Of a stretch of DNA of 64,000 nt, positions 22,831 to 34,669 are shown piece after piece. Within the stretch, counting starts at the first letter, position 1. Every line of letters begins with the position of its first letter. Under the pieces are notes generated by a model. The model was not told where the DNA came from, did not search any database, and worked only from the letters and a program-made list of their open reading frames with translations. Made by a program: the position numbers and the translations under genes. The DNA is from Paraescarpia echinospica (taxonomy: Eukaryota > Annelida > Polychaeta > Sabellida > Siboglinidae): the NCBI GenBank assembly GCA_020002185.1, contig CM034537.1:8525615-8589614 (forward strand), written 5' to 3'.

Positions 22831-23299
22831 GAAGCTCAAATTGTATTGATAATCCCCTGAGCAAATTTGGGCCAACGCTTGCCTTGCACACGTTCTCACC
22901 CTCGTGTTTCCTTTTGGACATCAAAGCTGTTTCTGTTCGTCTTTACTTGGACGATAAAAACAGCTTAAGTAACTTTCCTCCGCTTTGAAACAATTCTTCA
23001 CCGCTACACACGTGACAACGAATTGGCATAACCCCTCCAGCAAGTATTGCGCTAGAGGACTCTGCATTGGTCGAATCGCATTTCTGATTCGCGCGAGAAA
23101 TTCCCGCGTGAAAAATGGCGGCGCCCATGCCTTGCTACGACAGTTACCTCTTGATCGCAACAAATAAAATTATAAAATATTCACGAATATTGCATAGCAA
23201 AGTTTGCGATACAAAAATGCAGTTGACTAGCAAACCGCAATATTTGCCTCGCTAAATGCGATGCGATACCGCTTATTTCGTGCCCTGTATTACTATTAT
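22831..23299. other. Flank of the hAT element; nothing recognised
   Basis: No coding or repeat structure was identified. The last seven bases, 23293-23299 (CTATTAT), are the target duplication of the adjacent transposon. Confidence 0.5.
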
Positions 23300-26200
23300 C
23301 AGAGGTGTCAACTTGTACGTTTTACCCGTAAGCCTTACGGATTTTTGCGAATTGTACGGGCTTACGGAGCAATCCTTACGGATATTTATGATGTTGACCA
23401 AACAAATTTTTTTTAATGGCGCCGATTTTTATCGTCTTTACCGAGTTTGAGATTTACCGACTGCATCCCAGTGGGCTCTGCGCGTAAAGAAAACGCTCTT
23501 CTGAGCATGCGCGAAGCACGAGATTTATCCCAGCCTGCCATTCTGAGCATGCGCAGAACACTTTCAGTCGGATTCAAACTTGTTACTGGAATCCTACCAC
23601 GCTGTACCAGTTTACATTCAGAAGTTCAGACGAGATGGATGCGATAGTTGAGCCGCCCGCGAAGAAGCGTAAACAATATGCGGGTCATTACCAGGATGAC
23701 TGGAAACGGATTTTTCAAGGAACAATAGCACCATCGAAGTTAGGCGAGCACCATGCTTGGTGCGTCGTTTGTTCACGCGACGTGAATGTGTCGGCATCAG
23801 GCGTGTACGACGTTCGAATGCATGTGAAATCGAAGCTGCACGAGAAGAACACGAAGCTGGCTCTTCAACACGCGCCGATGACCGCCTTTTTCAAGGCGAA
23901 AACCGAGACGCCGGAATCGACGACCACAGCAGAGGTGATGTTTTCGTATTTTGTAGCCGAGCATAATTTGCCGACAGCCATCGCTGACCACTTCTGTAGT
24001 TTGGTCCCTCGCGTGTTCCCGGACAGCGCCATAGCGAAAACGGTCAAGTGCAGGAGAACGAAAACGACTATGATCGTCAAGCGATGCCTGGCCGTGGAGG
24101 CGACCGGCCCAGTCATCGCCCGTTGCCAGAGCGGCCCGTTCTCCGTCATGATTGACGAGAGCACCGACCGCAACACCGACAAGCGCCTTGCCGTTCTTGT
24201 GCGGTATTTCGACGCGAAGACTGCCAGGGCGCACACTCGTCTGCTGGTCATGCCCGTTTGCAACGGAGGAACAGCGCAGGAGATATTCGATGCGTTGGAC
24301 GGCTTCCTGACCTAAGGTGATTATAAATATAATACTTAGCCTGTAAAAGATTTGAATTATAATTTATAAAATGTATTATTATGACAATATGACCACATAA
24401 TTTTTAATCGTCATTATAAAATTTATTTAGTGGTAAATATTGAACATATCTATAAACCATGCTAATGCAGTACATTTTATGCAACGGCATACTAAAGTTT
24501 TAGGTTATTCTTTTGTAGCTGGGTACATTAATTCAATTTGAACTCTGTTCTCTGTAGGAAACGGGAGATCGACTGGGCAAACTGCGTGGGCTTTGCAAGC
24601 GACAACTGCAACGCCATGATCAGGATCAGGAATTCGGTGTTGTCGCGGGTACGCGAACTTCAGCCCAGTGTGTTCAGCCTGGGCTGTATCTGTCACTTGG
24701 CAGACCTCTGTGTGAAGGCTGGGATGAAGCAGCTGTCACTGCCCGTTGACGACCTGCTCATTGACATCTGGTTCCACTTTGACCGCTATAATGCAGCCCT
24801 CATCTGCCTTTCGTCTAGTACTGGTACAACTGTAGAAATTTCTTTTAAAATCAAACCTGTAGTCAGTTTTAGACTGCCAACCTGGCTGAGCTGATTCATT
24901 GCCAAAAGCAAGATTACTGCAAGGAACGGTTTATTCAAGTTAGATCAATATATTCATTTAAAAAATGCCTTGACAAATTATGGTCAACCCATAGACGAAA
25001 TTGAAGAAGAAGAAGATATGACCATTGAGGTACCGCGAGAATCCTGTGATAAGAACAGTCCTAAGGTATTAACACTTTGCCATTTGTGAATGTATGTCAT
25101 GTTAAATGGAGGGTGTATTTTCAGTGCCAAGAGGCGAAAGCTCTTCCGTGAATTTCAAGAGTTCGCTAACGTGGAGGAGCTGGAGTTACTGAAGCACTGC
25201 CAGACACGCTGGCTCTCCCTACTGCGGGTGATCGAGAGGGTGCTAGGCCAGTACCCGGCACTGGCAGCCTACTTTGCCAGCCACGAAGACGGTGAGAAAC
25301 CTGGCCGTGTGAAGAGAGTGGTGGATCGCCTGACCAACCTGACCACTAAGCTGACGTTACTCTTCCTGGGCTTCATACTGCCGGTCCTCGTGGACTTCAA
25401 CAAGTTGTTCCAGGTATTTAGTTACCATGTCATGTTTTAGCTACACATTTGACAGTATTTATGGTACATGTAATTTCTGTCATTACAATGATTAAAAGTA
25501 GGAGTGAAGTGATCTCCACCGATTTTCAAATATTTCAGCACATTCAAGCTATTTCACAGAAAAAATAAGCATTGTTGTGGTCATTGTTTTGGGTATATTC
25601 TGGGGAAAAGTTATTGTGTTTTACAATGCAAGTATTATTCTGTTGTGTTGCAGGCGGATGAGACCAAGGTGGGAGTGCTCCTTCCAGAGATGGACCGCCT
25701 GCTACGAAAGCTGATGGTGAAGTTTGTTCCGCTGCGCTTCATCCGTGGACAGCAAGACCTGAGGACGGTGGAGTTCACCTTGCTGGACAACCAGCACTCC
25801 GACGACATCATCGGCATGCCAGCGAGAGCATTCCTAGCTACTGAGGACTTGGAGCCTGCACAGACCGCCAAGTTTTTTCGGTTTGTAAAATGCTTGAATG
25901 TAATTGCAGTAATATTTGAGGATAACATGTCTAATATTAATAAATCTGCATTGATCAAGCTCCTTCGAAAAGCCAAACAATGGTATGTCCAATAAATAAT
26001 AACCCACTAGTACAATATAGGCCTAACTAAATTTTGTTTGTGAGGATAAAGGTGAATCTCTTTCCAATCAATTTTTCCATGCGATTTTGTCCATGTTGGT
26101 CCGGCTGGATTTCTGGGATGTACTTGGTTATTCAAGTCACATTTTTTACCAGAATAATTGTTTTCAGAGAAGTGCGAGCCTTCTACTCTTCGGTGATTGG

Positions 26201-27082
26201 AAAGATGGTGGCGAAGTTCCCCTTTGACAGTGAAGTACTGAAGGATCTGGTGGTGATGGACCTCACTAAACGAGCAGACCTCACATATGCACCAAGTACG
26301 TTTTAATGCGGAGTAACATGATTGAATGAATGAATGAAAGTTTATTCAACAACAACGATGTAATACATGCACAGTGTGGTGTGCTGCTGCTGTTGAAAGG
26401 ACATGGCTGAAGTCATAGACTTATAGACACCTTAGTTTACAGAATTGTTGTATTTTTCAGTTCGTCGTCTCGCTGCGCAGTTTGCCCCAGATGTCGACGA
26501 GGAGACGCTGAAAGATGAATTTGAGGACCTCCAACTGATGGAGGATGACATGATCAGCCTCGAGGTGGATGGCGAGCCTCGCCGTCTGGGGAGACGTGAT
26601 CGCCCTGAAGACGCCACTGGGCGTGCTTCGGTTTCCCTTCTTGGGACGTGTCATGCCAGCGGTGCTCAGCTTGCCTCACAGCAACGCTGACTGTGAGAGG
26701 GCGTTCTCGATGGTGCGCAAGGTGCACACAGAATGCCGGAAATCTCTGAACGCGGACACCATCACAGCATTCTTGCAGTGCAAGATGAACTTCGACGCAA
26801 CCTGTTGCAATTTAGAAGTGACGCCAGCAATGCTGTGCGAAGCGAAGCAAGCAACCGTCGCTTACAACAAGGAGCATGTGTGAAATAAATGATCTGTGTC
26901 AGAACGAGTTGTATTTCGTTATTATTGTCTATGGATGTGTTATGGCAGTGCCTATAATGCCCTATATACGAGAAAAAAAAATGTTTATGTTTGCATTGAA
27001 CATTTTTAAGGATTTTTTGCAGATCTTATGGATTTTTTCTCATGATCTTACATATATGAGTTGTCCCAGGTTGACACCTCTG
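23300..27082 (+). mobile_element. hAT DNA transposon, nearly complete (3783 bp)
   Basis: The left end CAGAGGTGTCAAC at 23300 and the right end GTTGACACCTCTG at 27070-27082 are exact inverted copies over 13 bp. CTATTAT sits directly outside both ends (23293-23299, 27083-27089), fitting the 8-bp hAT duplication with one changed base. Subterminal CTTACGG motifs repeat near 23333, 23360 and 23374, the usual layout of transposase binding sites. It encodes one intron-bearing transposase on the plus strand. Confidence 0.9.
23635..26883 (+). pseudogene. hAT transposase, multi-exon, inactivated
   Basis: The first exon (ATG at 23635) encodes a BED-like zinc-finger region (WCVVCSRDVN...HVKSKLHEK) and the start of the RNase-H-like core (PFSVMIDESTD). 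Later blocks lie at about 24558-24777 (NCVGFASDNCNAMI, the family's second Asp region), 25121-25413 (KHCQTRWLSLLRVIERVL), 25654-25880, 26168-26294 and 26460-26880. The last holds the dimerisation domain (FPFLGRVMPAVLSLPHSNAD, CERAFSMVRKVHTECRKSLN). Acceptors such as TTTTCAG/TG (25120) and a CAG/GTATTT donor (25413) support introns. Exon 1 runs into TAA just before an AAG/GTGATT donor, the second block lacks a GT donor, and a frameshift lies near 26570, so it is not functional as read. Confidence 0.88.
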
Positions 27083-27189
27083 CTATTATTACTGTTAAAG
27101 GTTTGTATTGTTCACGACAGTACCAACTAGCGAACGTCAACATAGCCATTCATAATACTGTGGCTCCACCTAGTGAGTAACCAAGTCAT

Positions 27190-27275
27190 GAAACACTCCA
27201 TAACGGCAACCTGTCTATAATGGTAATTTTGCGCGATCCCGACGATGACCGTTATGGACAGGTTTTATTATATAT
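27190..27275. repeat. CCTGTCCATAACGG element fragment, second site
   Basis: Contains CTCCATAACGGCAACCTG and, inverted, GACCGTTATGGACAGG, related to 22381-22520. Confidence 0.5.
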
Positions 27276-27450
27276 ATATATTTTAAATAGATTGTTATAA
27301 ACCTAAACCCGTTTAATTGAATTTTATTCCCATATATATATATATTTTGTTTGTTATAAACCTAAACCCGTTTAATTGAATTTTATTCCCATATACATGG
27401 GAATAAAATTCAATTAAACGGGTTTAGGTTTATAACAAGCTATTTAAAAT
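27276..27450. repeat. Triplicated 55-bp unit forming a perfect 41-bp-arm hairpin
   Basis: The unit beginning TTGTTATAAACCTAAACCCG occurs at about 27290 and 27351 in direct orientation and at 27397-27440 inverted. Arms 27352-27392 and 27397-27437 are perfect reverse complements around the loop ATAC. The identity between copies implies a recent origin. Confidence 0.92.
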
Positions 27451-27499
27451 ATATAAATTGTATACCCTATTTAGACACTGATCATGAAATAATTAGACT

Positions 27500-28110
27500 G
27501 CCTGATATATAATTTTATATTCTTAGCCCTAAAGAATAATGCCATTTCACACTATCTATTTTTTTCAGTCGTCCGATTAGTTCCAAGGGTTATCCCAACC
27601 CCAACCATGACTAAATACAAGCATAGCTAGTTGTAATAATAATAAACTTGATCCTAAGAAATGGAGACATTTCACTCTAACTGTTTATTCTAGTCGTCAG
27701 ATTTGTTTTATTTTTATTACCCTAACCCCAATCATAAATGACTCCAACCCTAAATAATAATCTTAACCATAATGAATGACGACATTTCACATTAAGGTCA
27801 GTTCACACTACCTATTTATTCCCGTCGTCTGATTGGTTATAACTATTATGCTATATATATACACACACACAAAACCCTAACCCACCATAACACAGTCTAA
27901 CCATTATTTAACTTAATAAACTCAACTATAATGAATAATTACGTATTCCCGTCGCCTCATTATGACACTAACTATTTATTTCCGCCGTCTTACTTAACGC
28001 TATAACTAACCCTAACTAATTATACCAAAGCCATTGTGCCTAATTAATGTTTTATGACATTTCACACTAACTATTTATTTCCATTGTCTAATTGGCTCCA
28101 AAGATTACGA
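27500..28110. repeat. Diverged tandem repeat with CCCTAACCC tracts
   Basis: The phrase GACATTTCACACTAACTATT followed by TATTTCCGTCGTCTGATTGG recurs about five times, near 27545, 27667, 27805, 27965 and 28055. The spacers are rich in AACCCTAACCC-like text resembling telomeric repeats but too irregular for a true interstitial telomere. Confidence 0.6.
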
Positions 28111-28194
28111 ACTTGACCCCAGTGTATAGGATGATTCCCAAAGGTGACTGATGTACTTAGCAGGTAAAATATACTGACGGTAATGTTTTGAAAT

Positions 28195-28320
28195 TGGGTA
28201 TTGTTTTGAGCGTATGTAGGGGTAGTGTTATGAGCGTAACCGTAGTGTTTTGAGGGTAGGCTCAAAACACTACCATAGTGTTTTCAGCGGGGTAGTGTTT
28301 CGAGAGTCCTACACCGGATT
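28195..28320. mobile_element. Palindromic AAAACACTACC element, copy 2
   Basis: Contains GTAGTGTTTTGAGGGTAGGC and CTCAAAACACTACC and ends TACACCGG, matching the start of the copy at 13590-13765 in reverse orientation. Confidence 0.7.
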
Positions 28321-28359
28321 AAGTAGCTGAGGGGCCCGTAGTAAAACGGTAACATATTA

Positions 28360-28566
28360 CACATGCCCCCCATACTACCATAGGCTTACATAGTGACAAA
28401 AATAAACGAAACTCCCCCCATACTACCATGGCATAGGCTTACATAGTGACAAAAATAAACGAAACTCCCCCCATACTACCATGGCATAGGCTTACATAGT
28501 GACAAAAATAAACGAAACTCCCCCCATACTATCATAGGCTTACATAGTGACAACAATAAACGAAAG
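28360..28566. repeat. Roughly 60-bp tandem repeat, four copies
   Basis: The unit CCCCCCATACTACCATGGCA then TAGGCTTACATAGTGACAAA and AATAAACGAAACT. The middle two copies are nearly identical; the first and last lack ATGGC-type bases. Confidence 0.92.
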
Positions 28567-28713
28567 TTATTATGCGGAGAATCAGTCGCATGTATTGTAG
28601 TAACAACATAACCTTGCCAACAATACTGATAATTATGGTAAACGCCATTAAACTAAAACTTCACCAGGCCACCAGACTAGTGTGGTTCAGGCTTTAGGTT
28701 ACACATCGCGCCA

Positions 28714-29022
28714 TTAAGTTTTAAGATGAGCGAAGTTATTTATGATGCAAGTAGTGTCAACCGTGCGCAGCAACTCACACTCGATGCTCATCAATGTCAG
28801 CATATTCAAACGTTCCTGTCCCATCGTTGTTCGTTGCGCGTTCTTTATGCGCCGCCACTTCGAAAACGAACGCTCGCCCGTGCCGTTTGTCACCATCAGA
28901 CACAAATACATGCGCAGCATGATTTCAACGTTGGGAAAGCATGATTGCATGTTATTGTCCCTGATGAGTCGATACATGCGCAGCTCCACTTTTGGCAGTT
29001 CTTTGATTATGTTATTTTTCAC
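28714..29022 (-). pseudogene. hAT transposase C-terminal dimerisation domain fragment
   Basis: A 102-codon minus-strand frame contains LPKVELRMYRLI, FPNVEIMLRMYLCL, VTNGTGERSFSKWRRIKN and TTMGQERLNMLTLMSIECE. This is the hATC pattern of the ZMYM/52-kDa-repressor-like hAT group, different from the element at 23300. Only this terminal piece is present; no other domain or terminal repeat was found nearby. Confidence 0.85.
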
Positions 29023-30287
29023 GCCCTGAATATTCGCATAATGTTTTGAACATATTTATATGTTGAAAGCTGAACGTTGTTAAAGGGATTCTTTATAAGC
29101 TAATATACATTCGAGGTGTACTGTATCAGAACGTACTCATTTCCCATAAGTACTTTCTCTGCTACTTATGTCTTGCATGTTTATGCATAATTTTGGTGTT
29201 ATCTGCACAAAAAGCCGATAAACAGTTGTGTTTACGCGAATCATTTTGAGCTTGTTGCCACGTGAATGATTAATTCTGCAGCCCGAGTATAATGAATATT
29301 CATGCACACGCAGAGAAACACACACAGCTAACATGTCTGATTTCGAGGTGAGTTGATTCAAGCAATGGCATTGTAAATAAGCAATTTGTAGACATGTATA
29401 TCGACAGCTATTTTTATAAGTGTAGGAAGCGTATGCATTGTTTATTTATCCTGGTTCCCAATGCAGTCAGCCGAGTAACGTTTCGATTAAATAGAATTAT
29501 AACGTCCGCCGACGCGGACGGCTGCAGTCGGTGTCGGCTGCCGCGGCGCTGGAATTGTCACTGTCACCGAGTCCGTCGAGCCTCTACTACAGTAAATAAC
29601 ATAGCCTTAGGCAAGGGTCTCGCCTTTCTAATTAGTAAAACTGCATTGTCCGGTATTTGACATGTAGTGAACGAAAATGCACACTAACATATCAGCAGAT
29701 GCAACCATATAACAAGATGATTAACCTGGTCGTGGATGTAATTTGTTTACCTAAACTGGCTAAAGTAAAGGCTAAATCTGGGATTTGGGTATGTGTGTCT
29801 ACGGGTCTTGCCTTTCCAAATTCCAGTCTTGAAAAGTCCCCGTTTCCCCACTTATTTAAACCGAAACATACAAATGTGAGATTCGTACGTTCACAGACTG
29901 TTTTTAATGCTACAGCTACGATTGCTAGTAAACCTGGCTGGCATGTCATCATTCAATGTAAACGTTTTTAAGTTTGTTAAAAAGTACACAATACCATGTT
30001 GCCACGGAATTTTGCGATGCACGAATTTTGGACACCAGCAGATCTGCACTCTAGTCTACATAAGTTTTTATCCATGAATATATTTTTTTAAATCTAATAA
30101 TAGATCAGATCAAGTTGCACTGCTTCATGTGAATAGCACATTTGATAATAATAGTACTCGTTAAAACAAATTAAACATTTATTTTTGACATGTTACTTTA
30201 CCGTTACTGTACACTTTTCATGAGAATGGCCCATATGTATAATTATATACAACATTAATTATTAGAGCAAGAATAAAGGAAAATATA
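29023..30287. other. No supported gene
   Basis: A five-codon ATG stretch (MSDFE, 29333-29347) ends at GAG/GTGAGT and could be a first exon, but no partner exon was found. Open frames at 29394-29971 show no recognisable domain. Confidence 0.35.
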
Positions 30288-30408
30288 CAGTGAAATCTGG
30301 ATAAGGTCGAATTTCCAGGGACCCATGACAATACTGATAAATGGAATTTCTGATAACTAAAAAGTTATCAGAAGGTCCCCTTATTGGGACGTTATCTGGA
30401 GTGCACTG
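30288..30408. mobile_element. 121-bp Tc1/mariner-pogo-type MITE
   Basis: Ends CAGTGAAATCTGGATAA and TTATCTGGAGTGCACTG are imperfect inverted repeats, flanked on both sides by TA (30286-30287, 30409-30410), the mariner-superfamily target duplication. It has no coding capacity. Confidence 0.85.
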
Positions 30409-30699
30409 TATATGACCAATGCATACAGGTAATTATGTAGAAGCAAATTAAAAGTTGGCCAAAGTAATGGATTGGGATTTTAGTCTGACTGAATCAACAT
30501 AACAAGGTTCTGTTGTATTTCTTTTCCATTTAGCCAGCTGTACACTTGGTGATAAGTCCCATAATCCAATATCTAAACTGAATTAATCTGCACAGTGTTA
30601 AGTTAGTTAACTCATATTTAGGCTCAATTTCCTAAATTCAACTTTGTTTATTTGCAGGAACATTGGAAATAGCTGAGCTGACGGAAAGAGGAAATTGAA

Positions 30700-31045
30700 G
30701 ACCTCCACTTAACAGTGCCATTAATTGGACAATGGGTCACCTGACATAAGATGTCTGACTTTGTTCTGTCCCATTCTGTTCTGTGTGACATCTACTGGGA
30801 AGTTATACCTCACTTCGAGTTTCAAATGGATGTGTGATTCTGATAGCTTTGCCTATCAAAATGCATAGAAGTGCTATTAATAGGGCCAAAGGGTTAACTG
30901 ACACAGTAGTGAAGAAGTCTGACTTTGTTCTGCCACATTAGTTCCATGTGGCTTCTGCTGGGAATATGTACATCACTACGTTTCAAATGGATTTGTGCAA
31001 TTGATCGATTTGTGCATCCAAATGCACATCATCCCATCATCATGT
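30700..31045. repeat. Tandem duplication of about 170 bp
   Basis: The two halves share GTCTGACTTTGTTCTG, TCTGCTGGGAA/TCTACTGGGAA, GTTTCAAATGGAT and CCAAATGCA/CAAAATGCA in the same order. No coding signal. The sequence from 30409 to 30700 and from 31045 to 31985 shows nothing I recognise. Confidence 0.65.
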
Positions 31046-32029
31046 TGCAAAGTAGGAGTACATAATAAAATTTATGCTTTCTTATGCTCATCATGTTTGG
31101 ATTGTGTTCTACAGCATATTCTTCAAAATTTGTTGAAACAAGTTTGTGTTAAGTGAACTATACTGGGAGTAGTGTATAAAAAGATGTCGACAAAGTTGCT
31201 TTTAGAATAATTTTGAAAATTAATAAAATATAAATGTTCCACAACATTCAAAATGTTTTAGGGATCTTCTCGAGCTAAATACACCAATGATGACTGAACA
31301 GTGTTTTAAAATATGCGTTTTAAAGTTTTGTAATTTTATAACTATTTCCATCGTACAATGGCCATTTTATTTTTTATCGAAACAGGAGTTTGACAGAAAC
31401 AAATTCAATATCTTTTACTCTAAATGATGGGCAAAACAAATAATTATTGCACCCCCAGTACAAAATAAAACATGTTTTTACACTGATGCAATATACTTTG
31501 TCGACAATACTGTTATGCTCTTTAGAGATCTACATTTTTCAAACTAAAATTAAACTTTTTGTAGATGTGAAAGTACATAACTACTTATCCTATCTTAATA
31601 CCGTAAATTACATTAGTGATGTATAATGTATTTATACTGGTTATGGAAATAGCAGCTGGATTTATGGTGCAAATAAAATGGTTTCATTATTGAATGTTTC
31701 TCGGCTACTGTAAGTTTCTGTTATCTAAACGTTTCATTAATACGTCACTTCAAAATGTATAGCCAAATGTATCTACTGAAAAGGGAACATGATATAGTAC
31801 CATAGTTTTTATATTCCAACAAAAACAATGCCAACCATTCAATATGACATCGGCGACTTCGTGCATGGAGAGGTGGTGTTTTTTCTTTTAAATCAATCCG
31901 TCTGATGATATGTCGCTATGTTCATTCTCCGTAAACAGCAGTTGGTCCACGTTACGTTTTGATAATTTTATCGGTCACGACTCGTTCGCATGGCAGTGGC
32001 TAATCCATACACACACACACACACATATC

Positions 32030-32124
32030 CTCGAGGATACCCTTATGAGGAGATGGTTGCAGTACTCATAGATTGCACTTAGGAGGGGGCAAAATACTCC
32101 TCTATAGGATCCTCCTAAGTGCAA
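32030..32124. repeat. (CA)n end followed by a CTTAGGAGG hairpin
   Basis: After a short (CA)n, TATCCTCGAGGATA is a 14-bp palindrome, and TTGCACTTAGGAGG at 32073-32086 pairs perfectly with 32111-32124. A related palindrome and (CA)n lie at 41860-41976. Confidence 0.75.
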
Positions 32125-32264
32125 GTTGTACCGATTGCCATATATGGATAGTAATTAGCATATTCACAACACAAACGATAATAGCAATTTTATATTTAAA
32201 AAACCATGAAAATTATACACAGAGAATATCAGTATCGCTGCAGCTTAAAAGTTTTAACTATATC

Positions 32265-32375
32265 ATGTCCAAATTCAAAGTTGATGCCATGACATTCTTT
32301 CGAATGAAGTCTAATCAGTTTTATGGTATGATTCAAGACCACTACCAGGAGGGGCTGGATGATGAACTAGTATGT
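32265..32375 (+). CDS. Possible coding exon, unknown
   Basis: ATG at 32265 opens MSKFKVDAMTFFRMKSNQFY and continues to HYQEGLDDEL, followed by a GTATGT donor-like site at 32372. Composition is protein-like but no family is recognised and no partner exon is seen. It may be chance. From 32400 to 32960 there is nothing further, apart from AATAAA-like sites on both strands. Confidence 0.2.
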
Positions 32376-32963
32376 AGTCTCATTTGCAAAAGATGTATTA
32401 CATAATATAGATAATGTGGGTAGCTCTTCTTTTTTTAACCATTGACAAGCTGCGCTCATTGCTTACTGTTTTATGTACACAGTAACTTATATACATTGAT
32501 TTAGTCGAATTGTACAATTTTTTAGTACGAATAAATGTATTATTAGTGTATAATTTTGAACAGACTGGTCAAACAGGCCACATAAATAACTTGACTTGAA
32601 TAAATAAAAATTTCCTGTGCAAATGTGGCACATATACAATTGAACAGACAAGGCATACGTTTTATACCAAACATTTATTGACACATCAATTAATGTACAC
32701 AGGAATATAGTGACACATATTTAGATAATAATTATTACAATGATAGAAATTTTATAACATAAAAAAATTATAACAAGTATGTGAAAATTAACAGTAGTAT
32801 GAATGATCAGGTATGTCACAAGACGAAAGCAGAGCTTATGAATATGGGAGCTTCTTCAAGTTATAATGAGTAACCCTTCAACTTGAAGATAAGTTTGTGT
32901 TCATCTTTAATTTATAAATTGCCACGTTTTGGAACATCCACTGGGGGCAGGAAAAGTCCAACC

Positions 32964-33079
32964 TCAGCTAGACATGGACTTAAGAGCTTCGATGTGTTGT
33001 TTTCTGAGAACACACTTTGATTGACGAACGACTGGCCCAAACACAATTCTGTATGCAGTAGCAGCCTCGTCTGTCCATA
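32964..33079 (-). CDS. Crypton terminal exon with stop codon
   Basis: Acceptor TTTTTTTTGCAG, then a codon completed from the preceding phase-1 exon. It reads VWTDEAATAYRIVFGPVVRQ and SKCVLRKQHIEALKSMSS followed by TGA at 32966-32964. Confidence 0.8.
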
Positions 33080-33409
33080 CTGCAAAAAAAATAGAAAGCA
33101 CTCATGTCATACAAGTTTAGGAAAATCAGCATATCATGTCCTTCAATACATGGTGTGTGAAACTGTTGACTAATCAGATTTAGACCTTTTACTTTATAAA
33201 TTTAAAATATTTTTCCTTATCAAAAACAACTGTAGCTTCTAGGAGCCATTTTATTTGATCAAGAAATTACATGATTAAACTGTACGTAGTGTTTGATTAA
33301 AGAAGCATATTGCTGTGATACAGTCAAATCCAACATTGTAGAAGCATAATAACCTATATGGCCTAGGCCTTGCTTAACAAAATCAAATTAAATACCTTTC
33401 TTTATAAAT

Positions 33410-34560
33410 TCACAATACTGAGACCTCTTCAAAGCCTTGAAAACAATATCCATTACACAACTTGTTAAGACTATGTTCACAGTGTGAAAGAGAGTAAACA
33501 CAAAGCATTACGTGTGGTAACAGCATTTTAAAAACTATTTTAATGTCTCGTCAGTGCGGTACTCCAATGCACTTTACATACCGGTGCTGCTTGTTACTGT
33601 TTCTGCACCATGGCACCAATCTGGATTGGAGCCTGACAACATATCTGCAACATAATATCACTAACACGTTTATTCTTTGAACCTTTCAAAATTATATTAC
33701 TGTACAAATAATCAAGTAAGCTGCACATTGCATTGTTAAACTTCAACAGATTAAGCTTTGAGACCTTTTCAAAGCCTTGAAAACGGAATATCCAATGTAA
33801 GACTTGTTAAGACTCTGTACACACATTATAATAGAAAATAACAACAAGCATCACCTTTGCTATCAACGTTGTTTAACTATTATTAATGTCTCACCATCTG
33901 TAACATTTTATCACTTAACATTTTTATTAACCATTTCAAAAAGATTAACATACTGTGCAAAGTAAGCTGCACATTGCAACAAAATGCTGGAAGAAAATAA
34001 TTTGATAACTTTAAACAGCGATCACGTTAGACTGGCAATAATGTTTTCTTGGTGGTTGAAATTACAAAAATGTATCCAATTTGTTTATTGCAGTGAGAAA
34101 AGTGCCAAAGCTTGACAATTTGTATTGTATCTAACAGAATTAACTTAAACAGTGGTTTGATTGGCCTTTCCATCTTTCATTGTTTTGCATTGGGTTGCAA
34201 TATACACTGGGGCAACTTACTTGATTGTTGTCTTTCATGTGGCCTTTTTCTTCTGATCCCTAGCAGTAGGACAAAGAGTGTCTTTATTATCAAGAGCAGA
34301 GGAATTATGTTGGGTTACCAACATTATGCAATAAGAATGCAATCCTGTCTACTACTGCTGCTTCAACTAAAATGCAGAAGTATAACATATGGCCTATTCC
34401 TTGCCTGACGAAATAAAATTAAATATCTTTCTTTATAAGTTCACAGTTTTGAGACATTTTCAAGGCCCGGAGAACACAATATCCAATTTAAGACTTGTTA
34501 AGACTCCATACACACATTATAATAGAAAATAAAAATTGTATTCGCTAAGATTGTTTAACT
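33410..34560. repeat. Three tandem copies of a Crypton intron-exon segment
   Basis: The phrase TTTTCAAAGCCTTGAAAAC then GACTTGTTAAGACT and TTTAATGTCTC recurs near 33425, 33767 and 34455. The first and third copies continue into the 63-nt exon; the middle one has lost it near 33890. CCAATGCACTTTAC precedes both surviving exons. Confidence 0.8.
33582..33644 (-). CDS. Duplicated 63-nt Crypton exon, copy A
   Basis: 63 nt with TTGCAG acceptor and G/GTATGT donor. Encodes MLSGSNPDWCHGAETVTSST. It is the diverged duplicate of 34669-34607. Confidence 0.8.
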
Positions 34561-34606
34561 ATTTTTAATGCCTCATCAATGCGATACTCCAATGCACTTT
34601 ACGTAC

Positions 34607-34669
34607 CAGTGCTGCTTGTTGATGCCTCTGAACTAGGGCGCCAATCTGAATCGGAGCCTGACAACGTAT
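34607..34669 (-). CDS. Duplicated 63-nt Crypton exon, copy B
   Basis: 63 nt, phase 1 to phase 1, acceptor TTGCAG and donor G/GTACGT. Encodes TLSGSDSDWRPSSEASTSST. The homologous exon at 33644-33582 has the same length and borders. Confidence 0.8.

Noticed and set aside
27500..28110. Interstitial telomeric array
   Set aside because: CCCTAACCC strings are scattered and irregular within a longer diverged repeat, not a tandem hexamer array.
31814..31875. Possible ATG exon (MPTIQYDIGDFVHGE) before a GTGGTG site
   Set aside because: Weak donor and no partner exon. The open stretch is short enough to be chance.
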